A stretch of 38,492 nucleotides of DNA, from assembly GCA_016934875.1 (NCBI GenBank), contig JAFGSC010000277.1, positions 1 through 38,492 on the forward strand. Reading direction: 5' to 3'. The DNA comes from Candidatus Atribacteria bacterium. Its GTDB lineage: Bacteria; Atribacterota; Phoenicimicrobiia; Phoenicimicrobiales; Stramentimicrobiaceae. Below the pieces are notes generated by a model that had not been told where the DNA came from, made no database searches, and worked only from the letters and a program-made list of their open reading frames with translations. This document shows positions 7,228 through 14,018 of the stretch, piece by piece (the stretch's first letter is position 1; the number at the start of each line of letters is the position of its first letter). The position numbers and the translations under genes were made by a program.

Positions 7228-8610
7228 TTATTTTACATCACCGGATGAATTAATCACCTGCTCAGGAGTAAAAACAATAATATCATTTTTAATTTTTGTT
7301 GGTAATTCTTTTAAAAATAATACTTTATGAACTTTTTTTACTTTTCCTGATACCTGAAAGCCTTCAACTTTTTTCTCTAAATTCTGGATCAAAGCATTTA
7401 CATTAATGTTAGATGACCATTTAGCCTCTGCAATTATCAGTTCTGTTCCATCATTTGATGAAGCAATTATATCAATTTCTGATTGCTGTTTGTGGATATT
7501 CGTTCCCCAGCATCTTTTACCCGGATTAAATAGTTTTTCAGGAAATAAAAATGGAATGGAATTCCGGCACAACTCTTCCCAATTTGAACCATAATGCATG
7601 GGAAGCTGTGGAGCGACAATCTCTTCAAAAATCCGGCTTCCAATACCAATCTCAATTGCTGACTTATTTGGTACAACAAATTTGTAATAGAAACTTATAA
7701 AAGGATCGTTTATTTTGTATAATGTTTTCTTAGCGTTTTTATCGTTAAGGCCAAAAGGGATTTCTCTTTTTAAATACCCTAATTCTATTAACTTGTTTAA
7801 CGGGCGGTTTAAATGTGTTGATGGTTTAGCAATTCTTGATGCAACTTCTGATAAGCGGTTTGCCCCTGAAGCTATAATAGAAATTATGGTTGACATCTGG
7901 ACAATATCATTCGTATCATCAAGAAATAAACGGAAAGGCTCTTCATATAATAATCCATTTACATCGAACAGTTGATTTATTACAGCCTCTTTAAGCGATT
8001 GCTCTTTTTCCCGTATTTCCCAGTAGCGCGGAACGCCACCCCATACGCTAAACTCTTCAACAGCTTCAATATATGAACATTGCAGGGCTTCTTTAATCCA
8101 AAAAATATTCATCGGGCCAATTTTCAATATTATATCAGCCCTACCATAAAGAGGCGCAGTATAATCCATAACCAGTTTATGCATCATTTGTTGCGATGAT
8201 CCGCATACAACCAAATGATATTTTAGATTATCGCGCGAATCAAATATTTTCTGAAACAAGCTCGGCAACTCAGGTGCATTTTTTACCAGGTAAGGAAACT
8301 CATCAATGATTAAAACAAACTTTTCATCAGAATGCTGGTTTAGCATATAAAATACACTTTCCCAATCGGGGTATTTTACAGAATCAAAACCCGAAAACCG
8401 CGATGAAAGGGTTTTTACAAAACTTTCAATTTGCATGGTTTTTTCGCGCTGGTCGGCAACAAAATAAAGGGTTTTATTTCCTTTTATTTGCTGTAGCAGC
8501 CTGGTTTTCCCAAGCCTCCTCCTGCCATAAACAACAATAAGCCTTGCTTCATCAAAAGAAAGCGATTTGTTAATTCCTGCTATTTCTTTTTTCCTGTTTA
8601 AGAATTTCAT
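7228..8610 (-). CDS. AAA ATPase with DUF234 C-terminal domain
   Basis: A 460-residue ATPase of the archaeal ATPase/DUF234 type. Walker A is YGRRRLGKT at 28-36, Walker B is VLIIDEFPY at 99-107 and GSS follows at 137-139. A winged-helix section lies near 230-300 (RLSEVASRI, PLNKLIELGYL). The C-terminal nuclease-like core has SEIDII at 377-382 and IAEAKW at 393-398, with acidic and Lys residues in PD-(D/E)xK spacing. Its function is unknown. It stops 14 bp before the four-helix-bundle fragment and is the first gene of the two-unit insertion. ATG at 8610 lies 11 bp from a palindrome. Confidence 0.87.
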   Translation of the reverse strand: MKFLNRKKEIAGINKSLSFDEARLIVVYGRRRLGKTRLLQQIKGNKTLYFVADQREKTMQIESFVKTLSSRFSGFDSVKYPDWESVFYMLNQHSDEKFVLIIDEFPYLVKNAPELPSLFQKIFDSRDNLKYHLVVCGSSQQMMHKLVMDYTAPLYGRADIILKIGPMNIFWIKEALQCSYIEAVEEFSVWGGVPRYWEIREKEQSLKEAVINQLFDVNGLLYEEPFRLFLDDTNDIVQMSTIISIIASGANRLSEVASRIAKPSTHLNRPLNKLIELGYLKREIPFGLNDKNAKKTLYKINDPFISFYYKFVVPNKSAIEIGIGSRIFEEIVAPQLPMHYGSNWEELCRNSIPFLFPEKLFNPGKRCWGTNIHKQQSEIDIIASSNDGTELIIAEAKWSSNINVNALIQNLEKKVEGFQVSGKVKKVHKVLFLKELPTKIKNDIIVFTPEQVINSSGDVK

Positions 8611-8620
8611 TTAATTTATC

Positions 8621-8636
8621 ATGTTTTGCAAACATA
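8621..8636 (-). promoter_or_regulatory. Promoter-operator of the 7228-8610 ATPase
   Basis: ATGTTT (8621-8626) and AAACAT (8630-8635) form a perfect dyad around TGC. A TATGTTTG box (plus 8629-8636) matching TAnnTTTG overlaps it on the minus strand, 19-26 bp before the ATG. Confidence 0.45.
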
Positions 8637-9014
8637 ATGTTTTTATTGCATAATATAATACATTAAAGTGAAAATACAGGGAAATAGTATGGTGAGGAGA
8701 TGGAAATAATTATATAGACCAACTGTCCGGTAATTTCGGCAAAGCAAGCGATGAGTGAAATGAGCGGTGAGAGATGAGTGGAAGAGAAAGGAGGATTATT
8801 TACAGAATTTTTCAGGGGGGTTTTACCGTAAAACACACAAAAAACAAACACAGATATATTATTAGTTACCAAACCCTTTGTGTGAACTCTGTGAACTTTG
8901 TGGTTAAAAAAAAAGAAAATACACCTACAGACCGGGCATAAAACCTAACGCCTAATACCTAAAAGCCTAACACCAAAACCGCATTTTGGTGTGTTTTAAA
9001 CTGCATGAAAAAAA
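8637..9014. repeat. Spacer with ~220-bp repeat, copy A
   Basis: No gene. From 8762 to 8981 it matches 10380-10597 closely and without large gaps (roughly nine in ten bases by eye). In order the unit holds purine-rich GAGCGGTGAGAG DNA, the four-helix-bundle 3'-end signature PEKFC on the minus strand (8802-8816), an imperfect inverted repeat (TTTTACCGTAAAACACAC ... CTTTGTGTGAACTCTGTG) and a CCTAACGCCTAATACCTAA tract. At 8970-8992 ACACCAAAA and TTTTGGTGT arms make a hairpin across the end of the unit, 23 bp past the AbiEii stop. Confidence 0.65.
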
Positions 9015-9713
9015 TTAACTAAGGATTGGAAATTCAAAATACATTTTTAATAACAGAATAGTTTCCTGTTTCAACTTATGCTTTACAAAGTTTTTGAGAT
9101 CAGGATCAACCAATTCACCTAATCCACCTAAAAGCGCAGAGGGTTTTACTTTTTCAATTTTTGAAATACATTGCAGCAGGTATTCTTTAAACTCTTTATT
9201 CATTCTCTGTTCAACAATGGCTTTATTTACAGGGGTTTTTTGCTGCATAAAATAATAAATATCAAAAATATCGCGGTTTGTGAAAACATTTCTGTCTAAC
9301 AAAGCGCATAATTTGTGAGCAAACATATCCGGTTTTTTCATCACATTCATGATAATACCCAGATAATTCTTAGATTCATAACTATCCGGAAACACTCTGT
9401 TTGAAACTTCAATTTTAAGATTACGCTCATGTGCCCCATAATCCAACACCAGCACCAGACCAAAGTATTTCATAGCTTCGTCTCTGATGGCACCATAATT
9501 CTTAAGAATTGACCTGATTTTATCGAATACATACTCACTTCTTTCTTTATCTAAAAGATTAAAGTCAAGGTCAACAGAAAAACGGGGAAGCCCATAAAAA
9601 AGCATTTGCGCAGTGCCGCCCTTAAATCCTAAAGCAGTAGAAAGTTCAATATCTGAAAAAATCTCCTTTAGTATTGATACCAGAAAGAATTTATGTTTAT
9701 TGATGTCAAGCAT
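9015..9713 (-). CDS. abiEii: AbiEii-type nucleotidyltransferase toxin
   Basis: A 232-residue nucleotidyltransferase of the AbiEii/AbiGii type. The signature GGTAQMLFYGLPRFSVDLDF at residues 32-51 contains the GG and SxDxD metal-binding motif. Known members are toxins of type IV toxin-antitoxin systems that cause abortive phage infection by modifying tRNA or other targets. The start at 9713 overlaps the end of the AbiEi-type gene by 8 bp, the normal order with antitoxin first. Length is within the family range. It is the downstream half of the second unit inserted in the four-helix-bundle gene. Confidence 0.85.
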   Translation of the reverse strand: MLDINKHKFFLVSILKEIFSDIELSTALGFKGGTAQMLFYGLPRFSVDLDFNLLDKERSEYVFDKIRSILKNYGAIRDEAMKYFGLVLVLDYGAHERNLKIEVSNRVFPDSYESKNYLGIIMNVMKKPDMFAHKLCALLDRNVFTNRDIFDIYYFMQQKTPVNKAIVEQRMNKEFKEYLLQCISKIEKVKPSALLGGLGELVDPDLKNFVKHKLKQETILLLKMYFEFPILS

Positions 9714-10275
9714 TTTTAAACATTTTTAATACCCTTTTTTCCAATTCCTTTGATTGGTATAAAACCAGCATTTTCATTATTGATTCTCTGTTCAGGCCAA
9801 GCAAAGAATCAAAATGAAAATTTTTATTAAGATAATTAGTATCCAGGAAGGCCCTCTCGGGAGAGGCAATATTTATCCCGTTCTTTCCACGGTTTATGCC
9901 AACAGCATTGTATAAAACAGGATTTTTTATCTTGCGGTAAACAAGAAAATGCCCGTCAATATCAATGGTACGGCTTAAATAACTTACCAGGGTTATGTTC
10001 GTACTGTATTGAAATATTATTCCGGCTTTTTGTAAAACATATTCGAGAGAAATATACGATGGTGAGTTAACTTTACATGCCAGCTCTTCCGATAAATAGT
10101 CTTCTTTGACATATATTCCCTTTCTTGGATTTCTCAATTTATTTGTTTGCACATAATAATGAATTCTTTGCTTAAGCCGCTTCAATTCGGGAACATTTAA
10201 TAAAAGGGCAATCTCCTTTAATGTGAAAACAGTCCTGCTATCTTTATAAATTTCAAAAATGAAATTTGAACTCAT
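9706..10275 (-). CDS. abiEi: AbiEi-type antitoxin / transcriptional regulator
   Basis: A 189-residue protein with an N-terminal winged-helix region (FTLKEIALLLNVPELKRLKQ at about 18-37) followed by the family motif LRNPRKGIYVKEDY and a domain resembling the AbiEi antitoxin C-terminus (SYISLEYVLQKAGI, SPERAFLDT). Members bind inverted repeats in their own promoter and counter the toxin without direct contact. An inverted repeat just upstream (10289-10323) fits this. It is translationally coupled to the toxin gene. ATG at 10275. Confidence is high because partner, order and overlap agree. Confidence 0.83.
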   Translation of the reverse strand: MSSNFIFEIYKDSRTVFTLKEIALLLNVPELKRLKQRIHYYVQTNKLRNPRKGIYVKEDYLSEELACKVNSPSYISLEYVLQKAGIIFQYSTNITLVSYLSRTIDIDGHFLVYRKIKNPVLYNAVGINRGKNGINIASPERAFLDTNYLNKNFHFDSLLGLNRESIMKMLVLYQSKELEKRVLKMFKNA

Positions 10276-10288
10276 GTTGAATTAATTT

Positions 10289-10332
10289 AAACCAAAGGTT
10301 AGCTTTTTTCAAACCTTTAGTTTACAAATATA
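10289..10332 (-). promoter_or_regulatory. AbiE promoter with operator-like inverted repeat
   Basis: Arms AAACCAAAGGTT (10289-10300) and AACCTTTAGTTT (10312-10323) pair at 11 of 12 positions across an 11-bp spacer. A TATATTTG box (plus 10325-10332) adjoins them, so transcription would begin inside the upstream arm. This matches the known negative autoregulation by AbiEi proteins. Confidence 0.55.
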
Positions 10333-10600
10333 CTTATTTATTTTGAAGATGGAAAAATGACAGGAGAGAGATGAGAGGTGAGCGGTGAGAGTTGAAGAGA
10401 AAAGAGGATTATTTGCAGAATTTTTCAGGGGAGTTTTACCGTAAAACACACAAAGAACAAACAAGGATATACCATTAATTACCCCAAACTCTTTGTGTAA
10501 ACTCTGTGAACTTTGTAACTAAAATAAAAAGAAAATACACCTTCAGACCGGGTATAAAACCTAACGCCTAATACCTAAAGGCCTAACACCAAAACCGTTT
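10333..10600. repeat. Spacer with ~220-bp repeat, copy B
   Basis: The segment 10380-10597 is the near twin of 8762-8981, with the same order of parts: GAGCGGTGAGAG, the PEKFC signature (10415-10429, minus), the ACCGTAAAACACACAAAG / CTTTGTGTAAACTCTGTG inverted repeat, and the CCTAACGCCTAATACCTAA tract. It ends at CCAAAACCG exactly where the four-helix-bundle N-terminal fragment begins. Confidence 0.65.
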
Positions 10601-10776
10601 TTTGCCCATGCTTCTGAAATAATTGATGTTACTGACCTTGACGAAAGTTGTAATTAATGGGTTAAAGAATATTTCTCTTCCTTAGGAAAGCTTTTTGTTA
10701 TCTCAAATATCTTCATGGCAAGCTTATATGCCTTTTGATAGACGATCAAATCCCTGAAACCATTAATCTGAGCCAT
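10601..10776 (-). pseudogene. N-terminal fragment of a four-helix-bundle (S23/IVP family) gene
   Basis: From ATG at 10776 the minus strand reads MAQINGFRDLIVYQKAYKLA, then MKIFEITKSFPKEEKYSLTH, a stop (TAA at 10654-10656), and continues in the same frame LQLSSRSVTSIISEAWAK. This is the first half of the family pattern (..LTDQIRRSSRSVxxNIAEAWAKRR..). It stops at 10600 against repeat copy B. The second half is at 7028-7214. The nonsense codon shows that the fragment is also decaying by point mutation. Confidence 0.78.
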
Positions 10777-10897
10777 AACCTGACAACCACTCACCTCTCA
10801 CCTCTCCACTCCCTTCTTTAAGCTTTATGCTTTACGCTCTTCTCCTCCCCCACCTTTCTCCGCCCACTTTCCCCTTTTATTTTTTATCTTTTGTCTT
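10777..10897. other. Pyrimidine-rich spacer
   Basis: CT-rich low-complexity DNA (CACTCACCTCTCACCTCTCC type) between the four-helix-bundle fragment and the end of DUF354 gene B. A similar CT-rich tract lies after DUF354 gene A at about 2605-2715. No gene. Confidence 0.45.
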
Positions 10898-11959
10898 TCA
10901 CCTAAACCTATCCTGGTAATCCGGGTTTTCTTTTATTATCCTCAAGCTATCGGGATAGTTTTCGATGAACCAGACAATGAATTTAACAGGATTAATTTTC
11001 TGACTAATATATTTGGAATGATTTCTTGTTTTGTCAGAAAAACCTGAAATGATTAGTTTTTGAATTTCATTCAAGTTTGTAGTCTGAAATAATAATCCAA
11101 AATCAGATTGTTCTTTTAAATAGCCCATAATCGGTAAAGGATTTATATAAATCACTGGCGTATTAAGGCAGGCTGCCTCAGATGCCATTGTGCCTCCTTC
11201 TCCAATATAAAATGAAGCTTCCTTTAGAATAGAATGAATATGAATTGGATTTATTTGTATCTTGTGATCATGTAATTCTTTAGGCAAAGGACCTTCAGAT
11301 GAAATAAAAACTTTATATTGACTTTTCATAATTTCAACAAGACGAATTTTTTCATCCCATGACATATGTCTTATACCAACATCATGGTGAGCTTTCCATG
11401 AAACAAATCTAATAAGGCAATATTTAGAATTTGCCGGAATTTCTAATAAAGCATAAGGATCAATACTTGGTTTAAAAATATCTGGGTGCAAATAAAACAA
11501 TTCAATATTGCTATCATATTTTATGTGATTCTTACCCAGATTATTATAATATGTTTTTCCGGTAAACTTAATGTCCACGAATGGTATGGTCAATTTATGA
11601 AGTTTTACTGCATGTTCTGTATCTGAAAATCCTATATTAATAATTTTTAGAAGTTTAGAAATATGTCCACTATGAATTGAAAAGCGGTTAAGTATAAAGT
11701 CTGGTTTAAAGTTTTTTACGATTAAATAAAAATTCCAATCATTTCGTGGAACTTGAATAATCTTATTTAACAAACCTTTTCTGGACTCAGATAGTCTGAA
11801 ATAATCTAATTTATACTCTTTTAGTAAATCAATCGTAATATCTTTATCTTTAGCAACAAAAATGCACTCCCACCCTATTTTTTCCAATTCCCAGTAAACA
11901 TGTTTAAATTGGTGAACCTGGCCAGGATGACCAACATCAAAAACAATTCGATTTTTCAT
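10898..11959 (-). CDS. DUF354 family protein (GT-B-like), paralogue B
   Basis: A 353-residue DUF354 protein, presumed to act on a sugar nucleotide or as a glycosyltransferase. It begins MKNRIVFDVGHPGQVHQFKH and carries CLIRFVSWKAHHDVG, VFISSEGPLPKEL and YIGEGGTMASEAACLNTPVI, which match paralogue A (2715-3830) segment by segment. The C-terminus FIENYPDSLRIIKENPDYQ plus DRFR is the undisturbed form of the tail that is frameshifted in paralogue A. It starts directly after the stop of the ATP-grasp gene, so it is the last gene of the glycan operon. Confidence 0.85.
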   Translation of the reverse strand: MKNRIVFDVGHPGQVHQFKHVYWELEKIGWECIFVAKDKDITIDLLKEYKLDYFRLSESRKGLLNKIIQVPRNDWNFYLIVKNFKPDFILNRFSIHSGHISKLLKIINIGFSDTEHAVKLHKLTIPFVDIKFTGKTYYNNLGKNHIKYDSNIELFYLHPDIFKPSIDPYALLEIPANSKYCLIRFVSWKAHHDVGIRHMSWDEKIRLVEIMKSQYKVFISSEGPLPKELHDHKIQINPIHIHSILKEASFYIGEGGTMASEAACLNTPVIYINPLPIMGYLKEQSDFGLLFQTTNLNEIQKLIISGFSDKTRNHSKYISQKINPVKFIVWFIENYPDSLRIIKENPDYQDRFR

Positions 11960-13099
11960 TTATCTTGTTCTGATAAGATTTAATAAATATAGTTTTTCAT
12001 ATAACCAGGGTTTCATGTCATCATGCGCATATACTGCGTTTTCGCAAGGCTTGATTTTCCTGTTCCAATGCTTATGGCCCTTTAAAAGAAGTTGTAACCT
12101 AACTGGTATATCGGTAAGAACATGTAAAAATGAAGCTTTGGTGAAACCTTTCACCGAATTAATTGTCTTGCCGTTAAGCATATCGTAATAGCTTTTCAGA
12201 AAAGGGGTTCCGGCTTTATTGGCAATAGCGTGCCATTTCCAGGTACGGGTATTTACTTCTAAAAATTTGAATACGCCGTCTCTTATATCCCTTTTGAATT
12301 CTACTTCACAAAGTCCGTTATATTTTGCAGTACCTAAAAGCTTTTCAGCGTATACCAATATTTCGGGAACTTCAACAACTTCGGCATATGTTGTAGCATT
12401 ACCAAAATCAATAGGGTGCTGACGCATACGACATGCCGTTAATGAAACAAATGATTTGCCATTTAAAAATAAAAAGCAGGCAGAATATTGATTTACCCCT
12501 GAACCGGGGATGATTTCCTGAATAATGATTTCCTCGGCAGGGATAATTTTTAAAGCTTTCCGGTAATTATTCAGCAATTCATTATAATTTCGGCATAAAA
12601 AGACTTTTTTACGTACTTTCCTGTAAAATTCATGCATTACCGCAGGCTTTACAATACACGGGAAAGTGAGTTCATCAGGCGATATGTCTTGCTCAGAGGA
12701 AGGATACCATGTTTTTGGAAAAGGTATATTAATTTCCTGAGCCAGTTTATACGCATTACATTTATTGTAGAAAGTATTAACCACATCCCATTTGTCAGTA
12801 CTTACTATGAAATATTTTTCTAATTCAGGCTTATTGATGCTCAATAATTTCACATGGTAATCGTTGGTGGGGAAAATTATCCATCCAGCGTATTTTTTAT
12901 CCACTCCCAACTTTAAAAGAAGCGTGATGATTTCAGCATCGGCCGACTTTATAAATGCAATACAGTATTTAGAATGCCGTGCAATGTTTTTGGTAGTATT
13001 GTCAATGACTAAAGCATTAATTCCGTGCCTGCCGAGTATACGGACAATGCCCAGGGCCTGAATATGGCCTCCCAGTACTATTATGCCTTTAGTTGACAT
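11960..13099 (-). CDS. ATP-grasp carboxylate-amine ligase-like protein
   Basis: A 379-residue ATP-grasp protein of the carbamoyl-phosphate-synthase-like class (COG3919 type, which includes D-aspartate ligases). The N-terminal nucleotide-fold entry is GIIVLGGHIQALGIVRILGR and the ATP-grasp core includes TFPCIVKPAVMHEF near 150 and IIIQEIIPGSG near 195, with the metal-binding stretch FKFLEVNTRTWKWH near 285-300. Such enzymes activate a carboxylate as acyl phosphate and join it to an amine. In this locus it may attach an amino acid or form an amide on the glycan; this is inference. It overlaps the upstream GT4 gene by 11 bp and abuts DUF354 B. ATG at 13099. Confidence 0.8.
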   Translation of the reverse strand: MSTKGIIVLGGHIQALGIVRILGRHGINALVIDNTTKNIARHSKYCIAFIKSADAEIITLLLKLGVDKKYAGWIIFPTNDYHVKLLSINKPELEKYFIVSTDKWDVVNTFYNKCNAYKLAQEINIPFPKTWYPSSEQDISPDELTFPCIVKPAVMHEFYRKVRKKVFLCRNYNELLNNYRKALKIIPAEEIIIQEIIPGSGVNQYSACFLFLNGKSFVSLTACRMRQHPIDFGNATTYAEVVEVPEILVYAEKLLGTAKYNGLCEVEFKRDIRDGVFKFLEVNTRTWKWHAIANKAGTPFLKSYYDMLNGKTINSVKGFTKASFLHVLTDIPVRLQLLLKGHKHWNRKIKPCENAVYAHDDMKPWLYEKLYLLNLIRTR

Positions 13100-14018
13100 T
13101 ACCCATCACCTGTTTGTAAATTGCAATAATCTTTTCTGCTACAGTCTCTGAATCAAGCCCAAGTTCCAATATCCTGTCCCTACCGTTTAAATTGCCTTTA
13201 TATTTTAATGCTTCTGAAATGCCTTCTGCCAAAGCAGCAGGATTTGAATCACAAACATAGTAACCCGGCAAATTCTTAATATTCTCTTTAACATCACCCA
13301 CATCTGTGCTCACAACCGGCAGATTGCACGCCATTGCTTCCTTTACCACATTAACGCTGCCTTCGCGTTTTGATGTTAACAGTAATACATCAGCAGCATT
13401 CATATAATACGGTATTTTTTCATTCGTGATATTAAAAACGGGCATCAATTCTATATTCTTATCTTCAAGGTGCTCAATAGCCTGCAGCGCTAAACTGAAG
13501 TTTTTTTCATGCCGTGCCGGGTTAGCTACAAATATCACCAGTTTTTTTCCCTGGTTGAATTGTATTACATTTCGGGCTTCAGCTTTTGGTATAGGTTTAA
13601 ACCTGGATATATCCACACCGTTTGGTATCACCTCTGCATTTTTTAATGCAAGTCTTTCTTTCATTGTTTTCGTTTTTACGATAGTAACTTGCCAACAATA
13701 CAAAGAAAATAAACGTGTAATACAATGCAGGTAAAACGGTTTATAAGCATCTGAACCCAATAAAGAAACAACCATAGGAAACCTGCCAGCCAGGGTTGCT
13801 GCAAAAGCACTCAGGCTATAATGGGCATGAAGTAAATCATATTTTTCTTTTTTTATTTTCTCTCGAATTAAGAAAATCCCTTTCAGATAACCAGAAAAGC
13901 CAGTATCTAAAGTAAAATATTGAATTTCTATCCCTTGTTTGGTAATGGATTTGCCCTGATTTTTTATCAGTTCGCTTATATCGCCATTTCGACCGCTTGA
14001 AATAAATAAGATTTTCAA
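13089..14018 (-). CDS. Glycosyltransferase family 4 protein
   Basis: A GT4, 309 residues from the start I prefer. Landmarks are LLHAHYSLSAFAATLAGRFP, PNGVDISRFKP, a KLVIFVANPARHEKN region, and the donor-binding REGSVNVVKEAMACNLPVV (the EX7E motif). The frame stays open to a TTG at 14048, but TTG at 14018 gives the usual start (M)KILFISSGRNGD and forms a TTGA overlap with the stop of the AsnB-like gene, so I chose it. The protein is shorter than most GT4s (about 350-400 residues), with a compact acceptor domain. It probably adds one sugar to the repeat unit at the inner membrane. Confidence 0.82.
   Translation of the reverse strand: MKILFISSGRNGDISELIKNQGKSITKQGIEIQYFTLDTGFSGYLKGIFLIREKIKKEKYDLLHAHYSLSAFAATLAGRFPMVVSLLGSDAYKPFYLHCITRLFSLYCWQVTIVKTKTMKERLALKNAEVIPNGVDISRFKPIPKAEARNVIQFNQGKKLVIFVANPARHEKNFSLALQAIEHLEDKNIELMPVFNITNEKIPYYMNAADVLLLTSKREGSVNVVKEAMACNLPVVSTDVGDVKENIKNLPGYYVCDSNPAALAEGISEALKYKGNLNGRDRILELGLDSETVAEKIIAIYKQVMGNVN

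Noticed and set aside
8970..8992. Hairpin ACACCAAAA/TTTTGGTGT as a terminator for the AbiE operon
   Set aside because: There is no T-run after the stem in the direction of transcription, so I only note it as a hairpin at the unit border.
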